Source: Parapristionchus giblindavisi (lineage: Eukaryota > Nematoda > Chromadorea > Rhabditida > Diplogasteridae). From it: a DNA stretch of 64,000 bases. Every line of letters starts with the position of its first letter. Position 1 is the first letter of the stretch. Under the pieces are notes generated by a model. The model searched no databases. It was not told where the DNA came from and was given only the letters and a program-made list of their open reading frames with translations. Below are positions 34,420-47,811 of this stretch, one piece after another. Where the stretch lies: the NCBI GenBank assembly GCA_943737045.1, contig CALSFV010000049.1:722606-786605 (forward strand). Direction: 5' to 3'. The translations under genes were made by a program, and so were the position numbers.

Positions 34420-36546
34420 TTTCTTATTTTCAAAAAGCGCGCCTTTGCCTGCGATTGCAAGCACGATTCATTCTTGATTCTAGCGATCAATAAGCTGAAT
34501 TTGCATAAAATAAATAGTGTACGGTGTGTAGAATATCTTTTGCTAACTTTCTGTCTTCACGGTTTGTTCACGAAAATGTTCGCGGGAGTCCACCTTGAAG
34601 TCCATGAGCTATCTAGTAATCGACCCTGGGGGTCAAGAAATACGTGCAATGAACTAGATAGTAATATTGTGCGTCGTTTGAAGACATAATTTTTGCAATA
34701 GAACGGATGGGGTCAAGAAAATATTTTCGAGATAACTTTTTTTTGTTTTTCTCGTTTTTCGCCCTAAAGATGACTTAGCAGCGAACGGCTCATCATCAAC
34801 TTTTTGGAGTGCATTAGAAGACGAGTCGAATGACGAATTACACCTATCGGCTCGTTGTACGATGAAAATGAACCGAGTTATGATCATTTTCAGGGTAGAT
34901 CACTAAAAATCGATAATATCCAATTTTGGCCAAATAAAGTGGCTATGTCTTCTCATGACCCCCAACCACACCCACTGACCGACTTTCATCGAAATCGGAG
35001 AGAAAATGTTTTCCTAGTGGCATTGCCGGACGTTTTTTTCAACATTTTTACAGGAGACCCGTGATAAGTAATTGAAAAGGCTCCAGACAACGTTTTTAAT
35101 TTCTACTATTTATTCAAAAGTTACGAAAAAGTAGAGCACATTTTCCTCGTTTTACACACCACTTCGCCACTTTTTCGTTTCATTTATTTTCATCTCATGA
35201 CTTTAGGACACTGCATAAATATTTGTAATTATAAGGGTCTGTTTGTGATTTCGTGGAATTTCAGTTGATCATTCAAGAATCTGACGTATATCGAAAATGA
35301 AAAGAATGATGAGTTGCAAGTGGGAGCTTTATTTTTTTAATGTAATGATGCATGATTGGTATGCGTACCTTCTTTATTCTGTATATTTATCGAAGAAATT
35401 CATTGATCAGAGTAGATTCTAATTGATTTTTCAAAATATGAAACAATGTCACAAAATCTCACGCGAAATCAGCATAGATAATAGGATTAAGCTTTACCCT
35501 TTACCCTTTATATTTACCGGGGGGATGGGCTGAGGGAGAGAGAGTGGAGAAGGGAAAGATAGAGGAAGAGAGAAGGGGAAGCGAGCGAGAGAAGTAGTGA
35601 GAAAGGGAGAGGACGTTTCAGAAAAAAATGGTCAACAAAATACTGAACGCATATTTTAGGGATAAAATACTATACCACAACGAATTAACCGTAGTGTACT
35701 GATTTTTCATTTGAGATTTGTGAGAGGTGGTGTTGTGGTTAAAGCGGATCTAGGTCGAAGGAGAACCGATGAATAATATCCGATTGGATTATAAACATTT
35801 GGATATGTGAGACAAGCGCTAATGAATAGACAAAGTATGCAAATGGCTATAACCCAGTCGGTTATTATTCATCGATTCTCATCCGAACTAGTGCCGGTAA
35901 AAGCGTATACCGTTGCAGCGCATACCATTACAGTTACACTTGAATAACTGCATAGGCTTGTTTAGTGTTGCTATCTCATTGTCTGCACGGTTGCCCGTTC
36001 TTTTCTATACTAACTCGTTAATTCATGAGCTACAGTAGTTACTCTTTCCAAATAATCAATCAATACTCGACAGATATCTGACATCATTCGTAGGTTAAAG
36101 GGCTACTTCCTCCCGATATATGAGGCCCGTTGCTTGAAAACCAGGGACTGGACATATAATATACTAGCCGTGAGCAATGTTCTGAAAGTTTCTCGAACTT
36201 TCTGAAACCTTCTTGATTTGTTTCTTTCTGGAAACTATTTTTTGGTACTGTAGTCAGGGTTATGGAAGAGGGTTCTGTAGAGAGAAAAGAGAGAAGAGAA
36301 AAGAGACAGAGATTAATGGGAGATAGAATGAGGGAGAAGACGGAGAGAGAAAAGAAAGAGATTTATTTTAAAGGCAAATCCTAAGCTAATTTTATTACGG
36401 GGAAATCGCTTTCATTTTTCAATTACAACATTTGCATAAATTACGGTGTAATCTCGCTAATTACATCTTTCGTCTTGCTCAAATCTTTCTCACGATGCCT
36501 AAATACAGATTCCTGCATGCAAATGTACGATACTGTCTTATGACAG

Positions 36547-36624
36547 TTACCTGGTTGATACTGCCAGCGGTGATATGCTCAGATACAAGATTAAGCCATG
36601 CATGTCTAGGAAACAGCCTCGTTT
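36547..36624 (+). rRNA. 18S rRNA 5'-end fragment, unit 4
   Basis: Identical to 25156-25233. Confidence 0.85.
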
Positions 36625-36788
36625 AGAAATGAACTATCTCTCTTTTAGTTAAAACTCCGACCTCTCCTTCTTCCCCCTGGGGTGCTCCCATCGTTTCTTT
36701 CTCCTATAACCAATCCCAATCCTACCTAATTCTACTCTCCCTCTTTAAACCGTGAACATCGATTGGTTGAGCGTGTCCGAATCCGCCA
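36625..36788 (-). repeat. inverted tail of unit 4, shortened to 164 bp
   Basis: It stops at AATCCGCC, losing the last 21 bases of the other tails, then joins the diverged unit 5. Confidence 0.95.
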
Positions 36789-39700
36789 AGAAAAAATATT
36801 CTAAGTCCAGAAATAGTTAGGTGTACTAGGCTGGTCAATTTTTGACCAGACTGGTCAATTTTTGTCCAGTTAAATAACTACTTGGTTATTGAAAATCAGT
36901 TATAAAGAAATCCGAGCCACGTGTAAAAGAGTCTTTAACTAACCATAAGTTGTTTAAAAGGGCCTAAATCTAAGCGCGGAGATGGTCGAAAATAGCGTGA
37001 AAAAGAGGTAGGGTTCATTAGTTGAATGGTCCTAGGATTACGGAGTAATCGCGCTATTTTCTATATTGCAGCTTTATGCATAAATTAGGGAGAAATCGCG
37101 CTATTTTCTATATTGCAGCTTTATGCATAAATTACGTAGAAATCACGCTAATTTCTCAATTGCAATACAATAGAAAAAATGCGGGAAATCTAGCTATTTT
37201 CTCAATTGCAATGTAATGAAAAAAACGGGAAATTGACGCTATTTTGTCAATTGCAATTATGTTAATTTAGGTTTTCGATGAATATATAAAACAATATTCT
37301 ATGTAGATATCAAATATTGATTGGTCTAATCATTCACAAAAGTGATTATATCAATTCCGAACATCTTTATATGAGGCCGCTTGCGTAAGAATCAACTAAA
37401 ATCAGTGAATTCTGGCACTATCAATAAATCAAGTTTTGGGAATCGGGGGTTCTCAAGGGTGCAGATGACGATGGTCATATTCATTTTGCACCTAGAGAGA
37501 CCGTTGAGGTCTGACGACGCCACACTGAAATCGAGTTTTTAGTCATTTCTCGTCACATAATGATGCTAAATTTTACAGACTATATCTTACGGGGCAGAAT
37601 CTGATGGCGATCACGCCTGTCTAATTCATTTTTCATGAAAAAGAAAAAAATTCAGCCAATTTGCAGATATTTTGGAGAAAATGAACTTTAAGTGTAATCG
37701 CCGCTGGAATGGATGCAAGAGGCGAGAATGTGTGGTGGTGCGAGAGAGCAGAGGGGATAAATAAAGAGATAAATGACAGACAGATAAAGGAGAGGAGGGG
37801 GAGTTCACGAACAAATACAATACCCGAAAAATAAATATAAAATCAAACTATTATTATCCCGCGTCTCTATACAACACATGAAATCTGTAAAAATCGAAAT
37901 TGTAGCAGTTTTCCTTCAATAACTCGAAAACGGCTTGATATAACAATTTGGACAATTGTACACTTTTCAATCTCCTTTTCGAGAGAATCATTTCTATTTT
38001 TTTTTTGAAAAGGAAATTGGACAACGTTGAAGTGAGATATGTTCGAAAAACGGAAAGTGATCAAAATCGATTAAAGGTGGCCACCCGCGAATACTCATGC
38101 AAATCTCTTGTATCTCACTTATGCAATTTTTCAATTGATATGCAAGAAGTGGCCACTCATCAATCCCTTAGCGCAGTGGTATAACTTCTGACTAGATAGC
38201 GCATTGTAACGGGTTCGAATCTTATTGCCGAACTTTCTTATTTTCAAAAAGCGCGCCTTTGCCTGCGATTGCAAGCACGATTCATTCTTGATTCTAGCGA
38301 TCAATAAGCTGAATTTGCATAAAATAAATAGTGTACGGTGTGTAGAATATCTTTTGCTAACTTTCTGTCTTCACGGTTTGTTCACGAAAATGTTCGCGGG
38401 AGTCCACCTTGAAGTCCATGAGCTATCTAGTAATCGACCCTGGGGGTCAAGAAATACGTGCAATGAACTAGATAGTAATATTGTGCGTCGTTTGAAGACA
38501 TATTTTTTGCAATAGAACGGATGGGGTCAAGAAAATATTTTCGAGATAACTTTTTTTTGTTTTTCTCGTTTTTCGCCCTAAAGATGACTTAGCAGCGAAC
38601 GGCTCATCATCAACTTTTTGGAGTGCATTAGAAGACGAGTCGAATGACGAATTACACCTATCGGCTCGTTGTACGATGAAAATGAACCGAGTTATGATCA
38701 TTTTCAGGGTAGATCACTAAAAATCGATAATATCCAATTTTGGCCAAATAAAGTGGCTATGTCTTCTCATGACCCCCAACCACACCCACTGACCGACTTT
38801 CATCGATATCGGAGAGAAAATGTTTTCCTAGTGGCATTGCCGGACGTTTTTTTCAACATTTTTACAGGAGACCCGTGATAAGTAATTGAAAAGGCTCCAG
38901 ACAACGTTTTTAATTTCTACTATTTATTCAAAAGTTACGAAAAAGTAGAGCACATTTTCCTCGTTTTACACACCACTTCGCCACTTTTTCGTTTCATTTA
39001 TTTTCATCTCATGACTTTAGGACACTGCATAAATATTTGTAATTATAAGGGTCTGTTTGTGATTTCGTGGAATTTCAGTTGATCATTCAAGAATCTGACG
39101 TATATCGAAAATGAAAAGAATGATGAGTTGCAAGTGGGAGCTTTATTTTTTTAATGTAATGATGCATGATTGGTATGCGTACCTCCTTTATTCTGTATAT
39201 TTATCGAAGAAATTCATTGATCAGAGTAGATTCTAATTGATTTTTCAATATATGAAACAATGTCACAAAATCTCACGCGAAATCAGCATAGATAATAGGA
39301 TTAAGCTTTACCCTTTACCCTTTATATTTACCGGGGGGGGGATGGGCTGAGGGAGAGTGAGTGGAGAAGGGAAAGATAGAGGGAGAGAGAAGGGAGGGAG
39401 CGAGCGAGAGAAGTAGAGGGAAAGGGAGAGGACGTTTCAGAAAAAAATGGTCAACAAAATACTGAACGCATATTTTAGGGATAAAATACTATACCACAAC
39501 GAATTAACCGTAGTGTACTGCTTTTTCATTTGAGATTTGTGAGAGGTGGTGTTGTGGTTAAAGCGGCACTAGGTCGAAGGAGAACCGATGAATAATATCC
39601 GATTGGATTATAAACATTTGGATATGTGAGACTAATGAATAGACAAAGTATGCAAATGGCTATAACCCAGTCGGTTATTATTCATAGATTCTCATCCGAA

Positions 39701-40454
39701 CTAGTGCCGGTAAAAGCGTATACCGTTGCAGCGCATACCATTACAGTTACACTTGAATAACTGCATAGGCTTGTTTAGCGTTGCTATCTCATTGTCTGCA
39801 CGGTTGCCCGTTCTTTTCTATACTAACTCGTTAATTCATGAGCTACAGTAGTTACTCTTTCCAAATAATCAATCAATACTCGACAGATATCTGACATAGG
39901 TTAAAGGGCTACTTCCTCCCGATATATGAGGCCCGTTGCTTGAAAACCAGGGACTGGACATATAATATACTAGCCGTGAGCAATGTTCTGAAAGTTTCTC
40001 GAACTTTCTGAAACCTTCTTGATTTTTTTTCTTTCTGAAAACTATTTTTTGGAACTGTAGTCTGTAGATAGAAAAGAAAGAAGAGAAAACAGACAGAGAG
40101 GAAAGGGAGATAGAATGAGGGAGAAGAGAGAGAAGATGTAGAGAGAAAAGAAAGAGACAGAGAGGTAGAGAGTGGGGAGAGAGCGCGCACGATTTGTTTT
40201 AAAGGCAAATCCTACGCTAATTTTATTCCAGGAAATCGCCTTCATTTTTCAATTACAACATTTGCATAAATTACGGGGTAATCGCGCTAATTACATCTTT
40301 CGTCTTGCTCAAATCTTTCTCACAATGCCTAAAGACAGATTCCTGCATGCAAATGTACGATACTGTCTTATGACAGTTACCTGGTTGATCATGCCAGCGG
40401 TGATATGCTCAGATACAAGATTAAGCCATGCATGTCTAGGAAACAGCCTCGTTT
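36789..40454. repeat. 3.8-kb-type unit 5, diverged, not inverted
   Basis: Same order of landmarks as units 1-4 but with many substitutions and small indels (an extra AAATCGCGCTA repeat near 37140-37260, a 6-base loss near 37700, altered GA-rich tracts near 40065-40190). The 18S fragment reads straight into 40455-40639 without inversion. Confidence 0.9.
38162..38233 (+). pseudogene. tRNA-like sequence, unit 5
   Basis: Same sequence as 22957-23028. Confidence 0.55.
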
Positions 40455-40479
40455 CGGGGCAAACCAACAGTACGATGGC
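40377..40479 (+). rRNA. 18S rRNA 5'-end fragment, unit 5, uninterrupted
   Basis: It starts TTACCTGGTTGATCATGCCA and continues past CCTCGTTT into CGGGGCAAACC, then loosely CGATGGCGGATT (compare GTGAAACC..CGAATGGCTCATT in 18S). Homology beyond 40454 is weak. Confidence 0.8.
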
Positions 40480-40639
40480 GGATTCGGACACGCTCAACCA
40501 ATCGATGTTCACGGTTTAAAGAGGGAGAGTAGAATTAGGTAGGATTGGGATTGGTTATAGGAGAAAGAAACGATGGGAGCACCCCAGGGGGAAGAAGGAG
40601 AGGTCGGAGTTTTAACTAAAAGAGAGATAGTTCATTTCT
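40455..40639 (+). repeat. 185-bp segment in non-inverted orientation
   Basis: Reverse complement of the tails of units 1-3. It holds GTTTAAAGAGGGAGAGTAG and ends TTCATTTCT, followed by CGATTACAATATTT. Confidence 0.95.
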
Positions 40640-42546
40640 CGATTACAATATTTTACATAACATAAATTTCGGGAAAACTATTTTCTCATTTACAAATTTA
40701 TCGATGAAATGAATATGATCGTAGAGGGCTGAAAATAGATTAGAAAAGGAATAATAAGAAAAGGAATGTTCTTCATCTTCCCATTTTGTGATGATATCTT
40801 TATAAGCGCATTATGCAAGAAGAGCTTTTCCATTTCTCTATTTGTGCACAGATCTCATGTAGGATGACTTGCGGCTTTTGAAAGTTACCTAAATCAGGAT
40901 AGTGTGGTGGAGTCATTATCGATTGTAAAAACATTTGATGAATGTTGTGGCTAGTAGGTTAGCTTTTCTAATATCGTTTCAAGGAGCCATCTATGACTAG
41001 GGTTACACTAAATCAGTTCAAACAAGTGAGTCATAATATGTAAAAGAATTAGCGAATGGCAAAATGTACAACGATGAGAGAGCAAAAGAGTGAAACGCTG
41101 AGATTTGCTCTTCTCTTTATAATGCCAATATCCCTTTTCCCAAACACCCAGTAAAACAAAAGTATCGTAAAAAAAGTATCCCAATCTGTTGGTCAATTGA
41201 CTCGTTACACATAGAAATTCATGAGATGAGCCTTTTACGTCTTATGGAAACAAGATCTGGTGACAATTTTGTCGAAGACAGCGAAAACCATGAAGAGGAG
41301 GTTTTTCTGTGTCAAGCTATATGAGACACTTACCAATAGAAATAATATGGTAAAGGCGTTCCCAATGTGTCAAGGGTGCCAATGGGACCCTGATTTGGAC
41401 ATTAAGACCTTTCCTTCTTTTTGTCGTTATTTCAAAGAAAGCTAACAAAAATGAAGTGTGATCTGTTTTCCGTCTGTCTGGTTATCCACGTCTCTCTATC
41501 ATCTATTTCTTTCTCTATTCATTTCCATTCTCGCCTTGTCCGACTCCCCTGCGAGTACTTCCCCTTTTCCATTTGTAAAAATTAAATTAGCATTTCAAAA
41601 TCGAAATTTACAAAGTTAATATTGTTAACGCCATAGTGTACAACCGAGTATTATTTATCAATACTGTACAACATATAAAAAAATAAATCAATCAATCAAT
41701 AACATACGCAAGAAAACAAAACATTATCGATTAATTCAGATCTATCCGAAATACTTTCAATATTTCGAAAGACATGTTTTAAAGGAAAATCCCACGCTAA
41801 TTTTACTGTCCAAATTGGCAATACTCTCTCGTAGACAAAGAAAACGAGAGAGTGTTGTCAGAGCGGAGAGTTACCGAAACCACATTCATAATATATGGGA
41901 TTTCCATCTCAAGGAACACTCGAAAAGCGCGGTAATCCGATTTATTGATTAGTTAAAAAATCAATTTATCGATTGATTAGCCTACCGTAATCTATTCCTG
42001 AACCATCTATGTAGAATATATTACCGACTGGCCTCATCAACGCACATTTATAGATCTACATAGATGGACACTGAGAGACTAATTGTAAGAACACATCTAC
42101 ATCATCATATCAACTAACGAAACTTTAAAAAATTGTATTCTCGATATGCAAATAGTTGTTATCTCACTGATTTCAACTGAAATATTACGTCAAAAAACCG
42201 AGGCGGATTGTTGGAGAGGCTAACAAACGCATATCTAGATTATCGTAATCGACCTAGACTACAGTGTTATCTGAATTCATGCTCTCACATAGAACTCTAT
42301 ACATACTTAGATCCGTTTATCTCTCACAGAATAGAAACGGTTTAGGGAGAGGCGCAGGTTTTACTTCCAAACTTCGGTAGTCGACCCTAGCTACCCTAAT
42401 CTCTGAGCGTTTCTCAAAAACCACAAGGCTAAACTCAGCGGACAACTGATTTCACACATCGATTAGATACACAGTCAATAATTGAAATGCACGAGCTTTA
42501 TTCATAGACATATTTGAGAGCAAACTGCGATTTGGTATAGGATTGT
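40640..42546. other. spacer before H2A exon, no gene seen
   Basis: AT-rich with hairpins: ACTCTCTCGT/ACGAGAGAGT (41823-41853) and CCATCTATGTAGA/TCTACATAGATGG (42003-42067). The site of the foldback insertion of copy B is at 41010/41011. Short frames (41008-41196 minus, 41260-41445 plus) match no family. Confidence 0.6.
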
Positions 42547-42562
42547 GGCCCTAAAGAGGGCC
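42547..42562 (-). terminator. histone mRNA 3' stem-loop, H2A copy 1
   Basis: The minus strand reads AAC-GGCCCTCTTTAGGGCC-ACAA, a six-base-pair stem with a four-base loop and the usual A-rich flanks. It lies about 40 bases after the H2A stop codon. In replication-dependent histone mRNAs this element binds SLBP and replaces polyadenylation. Confidence 0.9.
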
Positions 42563-42602
42563 GTTGGGTTCTGGGTTTAGCCGTGAGTGCTAAGCGAGGC
42601 GT

Positions 42603-43322
42603 TTATTCCTTGTCTCCGACGGTCTTCTTGGGCAGAAGAACGGCGTTGATGTTGGGAAGAAGACCTCCTTGAGCGATGGTGACTCCAGCCATAAGCTTGT
42701 TCAGCTCCTCGTCGTTGCGGACGGCAAGCTGGAGATGGCGAGGGTAGATTTTGGTCTTCTTGTTGGGACCATCGTGAACTGAATGTTCAAGATTATAGTT
42801 AGATCAATCGATAATTCAAAGCAAATATTGAACAGATACCGAACTCTACCACACTCTTTCTCAATATTCCGTAAACGAGTCAAAAATAATGTATCATTCA
42901 ATGTAAAACAATGCGCAATTCACTATGAGCCCTACAACCGTCAGAATTGATATATTATAAAAAGGATAGCCCCATCGCACCTTATATCTGCCTACCGTAC
43001 CCCCTACTCATATCGTACATTCATGGTGTTTGAATTGTTTCGGATCGATAATCGCTATGATCATATTCACGATGGCCGAGTGACCGACTCACCCTTGACC
43101 AATTATTACATTATCGATTGATGTTATAGTATCAATCGATAACTAATTGACCAAAACCGGATGGGATATGAACCAACTACTAACAGTTATAATGTTTTGA
43201 TTGATTGATCAGACAACAATCTACGAAAAGAGCAAAGATCAAAGGTCACACTCACCTCCTACAGCTCCCGTCTCGACTTTGGTCCTCGGTTCGATTCGCG
43301 TGTGGATCGAATCGAGAAGGCA
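42603..43322 (-). pseudogene. histone H2A C-terminal exon plus H2A-like upstream exon, spanning A/B junction
   Basis: The last exon (42603-42778) reads [20 protein letters not shown] then [20 protein letters not shown] then [17 protein letters not shown], canonical H2A from the NKKT motif to a nematode-like GDKE end, with an ATTCAG acceptor. An upstream exon (43256-43322) ends GGAG and would complete a Val codon in phase. However, the segment between them (the [20 protein letters not shown] region, helices 1-2 of the fold) is missing, and no N-terminal exon is found. The intron would contain the macro-repeat junction at 43063. The stem-loop at 42547 shows descent from a replication-type H2A gene. 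H2A exon certain, linkage to the upstream exon speculative. Confidence 0.7.
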
Positions 43323-44160
43323 CTGTAATGACAATAATTCAGTGAACAACTTATATAATAAGTATTGTTCAAAGATCAAAGATCAAACTAAAAAAAAGAA
43401 ATTAAAATAATCCTAAATCTTTCGAATAGACCCATTTCTAGAGAAACTCCTTTCACTCTTGACCAATTATTACATTATCGATTGATGTTATACTATCAAT
43501 CGATAACTAATTGACCAAAACCGGATGGGATATGAACCAACTACTAACAATTATAATGTTTTGATTGATTGATCAGACTACAATCAGGTCGATTGATATG
43601 AAACGAAGGTAAAAATGGCGATTTAGAAGCGAAACAACGAATTTTCCAAATCGACCCACTATGCAAAAACGGCGAGCGCATCACATATTCCCAATGCGTT
43701 TCCCAAAGAACAATATAACCAAGTACAAGATATTATTATTTGCTAGAAAATATAAAGAACACAGTATCCATATTCTCAATCAATCAATCAATATTGCTAT
43801 CCTCCAGCAAATCAATAAATCAATAAACTGACACCATCTCCGTCGAGGAGTAGAACGAGAGGGCGGAGGAAGGACACATGAGGAGAGTAGCTGACTAAAT
43901 GAAGAGATTAAAGTTCGAAGATCAAAGATTAATGATTGCAATACAATCCATATAAAAAAGAGGTGTGCCTATTTCTGCTCAAAAACTCATCTACTATAAG
44001 CCTACAGTATCAACCAAACTATCTACAGTATGACGAAAGTAGGACCAATACCGTACCCTCTGATCGGCCCTGTACATGAGGGGCGAATTTTGATTTCCTG
44101 GTGTAAATATACATGGAAAAAGTTTTCGAAAGTTGCGCAAAACTAACACAACAGTTGTTA

Positions 44161-44260
44161 GGCCGTGTTACATTTTCGAAACGGGCGCACGTCCACGTGC
44201 GTTTCACTAACTGAAAAACGCACGTGGACGTGCGCCCGTTTTTAAAATGTAACAAATTCC
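44161..44260. mobile_element. 100-bp hairpin MITE, copy B
   Basis: Same as 15494-15593, with the same decayed right end. Confidence 0.75.
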
Positions 44261-45119
44261 AAGAATAGTGTAACTATTTGTATGAAATCGAGTGTATATT
44301 AAATAAATGATAAAAAATGACGAAACTAACCAAAACATGATTATCCGTTTTCGTTTCTCCACTCTCTCCACCATTTGAAGAAACACAGGAAAAGAACTGA
44401 AATGTATCCACAAAGCATCAAACGTAACGATAATTATTGAATACAAGTTTTTAATCAATGAATAATGAACAAGTATGTATTGATATCTGTGACACCAGAT
44501 ATAATGTATAGTTGCATTATTCTACAATAAGACATGACGATTATGCTTTCTCTCGTAGCTTTATAATAAAGATAATTATCTTAAATGACTGATCTGAGTA
44601 ACAGCATATCACCACGTTTCGAAACATCGAGAGGTTGAATCTTCACGGTTAACCTGAAATAAAGCAATTTGACATTAGTGAAAGGGTAGTGATGTAATAG
44701 ATCGTAAACTATGCATATTTGAATTGGGTTGACTTAGTCAATGTATTGAGCATCGCACAAATAACTGTTAGTGAACTCGTCAGTATTTTAGAAAACATGT
44801 AAACTTAGACTTCTTTCGTACACACTTATGAAACTACAGGTTCAGTTCGTACAGTACACACTTATTCATATCGACAGTATCCCACTAGATGACCTACAGT
44901 ATCCAACAGTGCATAACACGTTGACCGACGCTCAATTCGAGCTCGTAAAGAGAACAACAACAAAAGAACAAAAGATGCGCAAAACTAACACAACCTTAGT
45001 CATTATGTCAAGTTTATTCTAGCATATGCACCAGGGTATTCGCTCACTTAAGGTAGACCATAATAAGTACAGTACTTCGTATTAAAAACAGTATGTCATG
45101 TTAAATACAGTAAGTATAC

Positions 45120-45804
45120 CTTGTCTTTGCATCTGATCCGCCTCCTCCGCCTCTTTCTCAGCCTTTCCCTCTTGCGTCCTTTCACCTTTTCAGGGGCAGC
45201 ACTCGACTGAAAATCAATATCAATCAGTCAATATCGATCAGATCAATACATTAATCATCGTAATCATCAAAAAGCTCTTCAAATACAGACAATAAGGTTT
45301 TCTCCAACAAGACCGTTTTCCAAAAAAACAAGAGCTATTACAAATCTATCTAATGTTGACCGAAAAACCATTAAAAATCTATTAATAACAATGAATTCAA
45401 TCATGCAATCAATAATCATCAACTTAAGCAATCAATCAATAAATTGTTCTAACCTTGAACTTCTTCGTTTCTTTAATCTCTTTGGCCTTGATTAGATCAC
45501 GAATGACACCAGTTATGCGCTCTTCGTCAAGCTAAAAAAATTAATTTGATTACCGATATCGCAGATCGATAATTTACATAAACCCACAACCATGTCATTT
45601 TACCTTACAATTAATGCGCGAAAGTTATCAAGATCTAACCAAAAGCTTAAATACTATCGAATCGGTAATTCAACCGTAATTTGGACCACCACAGACAGGA
45701 AAGTTACCGTACATCAGCAGTGTAGATCATCTCGAGGATCTTGGTCATGTCTCCGCAGTGTTTCTCGTAGGCTGCATTGATGTCGCCACGCTCCTCCTCA
45801 GAAT
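45120..45804 (-). pseudogene. DNAJC9-like exons, copy B
   Basis: Exons 45713-45804, 45454-45532 and 45120-45206. They carry the same in-frame TGA as copy A, so the lesion predates the macro-duplication. One silent-looking change (GATCCGCC versus GATCTGCC) separates it from A. Confidence 0.65.
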
Positions 45805-46613
45805 CTAAACGTATATGGTAGAAATTATAGTCACAGATCATCGGGAACACCTCAAATCAATCGATTGACTGTTTAATGCAACCGTAATACAAGGGAACCG
45901 TAACCCCGTTGGCAGACTATTTAGCACACCATCATGATCATAAATGACCCAATCTACATCTCACGTACTCGGAACTGATCCGATATGGGGGTGATTCTCA
46001 CTAATCTCGATTTCCCGCATATTCGTAGTTTCAAGTCTCAAAACTGACAGCATCGATCAAAAGTGCTCACTCATATTATGAACGAGGTAAAATGTTTGAT
46101 CATGATTCTACCGTAATCCAGTCTTTAGCTATCATACTCATGTTCTTGCTTAATTATGGTGTAGCTACAGTACCTGGATGGTATACTGTAGCCATGGTAG
46201 AACGCGTTCAATCAACGAGGGATCATTTATTTACTTCAAAGTTATCGTCTTTACTATTTAAGGGTCCCGTGAAATCCACCTACCAAGCTGTATTTACTGA
46301 ATAAAAAGTAAGAGAACAAAATATAAATAGATGGAGAAAAATAGTCTAAAACTTAACGAACATTTTCATTAACTAACATCTCTCGCCTAGATCATACTTG
46401 TCCATCACTGCAGAAAGATAAAAATGGCCATACATTTTCATAAATTGGCATCGAAAATGTATGAAAAAGGTGCAAGTTCAAAGACCAAAGATCAGCAACA
46501 CGCACCAGGTAAATATCTCTGTTTTCTTCAAAACTATTCACTGATTACATTTCCCTTGGACATCCAGTGAATCTTGTCTCGTTTTAGCATTCAACTGTCC
46601 ATAACACCACCCC

Positions 46614-46778
46614 CATACGTGGGCGGCATTACCGCTAGCGAACCCAACCGATTTTGGCACCTGACCCACCCGTCCTAGGCAAAATTCGCTCAAACAGGAA
46701 AATGAATTAGACAAAATTCACTCAAACACAAAATTTTTGCAACCCACCCATCCGATTTTAGCTTGCCCACCACCAACA
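46614..46778 (+). mobile_element. partial CATACGTGGGC-family element, copy B
   Basis: Same as 17946-18110. Confidence 0.55.
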
Positions 46779-47442
46779 TAACAACCTCTTTTCATTTTCA
46801 GTTGTCAAAAAATGAAATAAATTTGAACAAAAGAACTAACAGAACAGTTGTAAGAGTAGTGTAATAGTTTGTATAAAATCCAGTGTATACTGAATAAATG
46901 ATAGAAAATGACGAAACTAACCAATACATAGTTGTCCGTTGCTGTATGTCCAATCCACCGTTTGAAGAAACGAACTGAAATGTATCCACAAAGCATCAAA
47001 TGTAAGAATAATAGTTCAATCCAAGTTTACAAACTACGAAGCCTGACCGCATATTGAGCCGAAAATTTACGAAAAATCAAAAAAACCGGACCGCATTTGG
47101 GAGAATTTTTGAATACTTGACCGCATTTGTGTCTAAAATTCCCGAAAAATCGAAAGACGTGACTGCATTTTGAAAATGTGTAGCGTAGCTATTCGATCTA
47201 TGAACATGACTATTATAAATGGTCTCGTATATACAGAGTATAGACTGAGGAATAACGAGTAGGGTTTCGAACTTAATTACTGTACACGACTCTCACAGGG
47301 CAATAGGCTTCCGATTATTTAATAATAAAAATAATTATCATAAATGACTGATCTGATCTGATTAACGGCATGTCAGCACGCTTCTACACACCGAGGCCAA
47401 GAGGTCAGTAAGCTGAAATAAAAGAAATTGATTAGTGGAAGG

Positions 47443-47580
47443 CATAGGTGGGCACGCTGGGGGGAAGGCTTTGCGCAAACCAGGGAATCGTTAGGCAAGG
47501 CTGTGCGCATAGCTATTCCGAAATGTTCTTTTAGCAGATTCAACTGAAAATTTTCCAATTTTTTGCTAGGCAAGGCTCCG
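47443..47580 (+). mobile_element. truncated CATAGGTGG-family MITE, copy B
   Basis: Same as 18756-18893. Confidence 0.65.
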
Positions 47581-47811
47581 ATGGGAAAGCATCCCCTGGA
47601 AGGTCATAATGACTCCATAACATTTTAAATTCACGTGGAAAATGCTCAGAAAATGGTGATTTTCGATGATTTTATGCACAATTTAATGGATTTTCGAGTT
47701 TGATTTCAATATTTATGGGGTACAAACAGTGTTGCGGACGCCTTTTGTTGATGATAAGTGAAAATTTGGCCTTAACTTTCTCATAATTTTCGTTGATTCT
47801 CTGATGCTGAA

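Larger units (their letters stand above)
33013..36788. repeat. 3.8-kb tandem unit 4 (3776 bp)
   Basis: Like units 1-3, but its inverted tail is 21 bp shorter and it has CTCACGATGCC near 36490 instead of CTCATGATGCC, a base shared with copy B's unit at 53132. Confidence 0.95.
14398..43062. repeat. macro-tandem repeat copy A (28.7 kb)
   Basis: The sequence from ATATTCACGATGGCCGAG at 14398 recurs at 43063 and 57286. Copy A is longer than B mainly because it has five 3.8-kb units instead of one. Its left edge abuts the minisatellite, so the H2A exon found left of copies B and C is absent before copy A. Confidence 0.9.

Noticed and set aside
21622..36788. CRISPR array
   Set aside because: The period is 3.8 kb, the genome is eukaryotic, and no short repeat-spacer pattern exists anywhere in the window.
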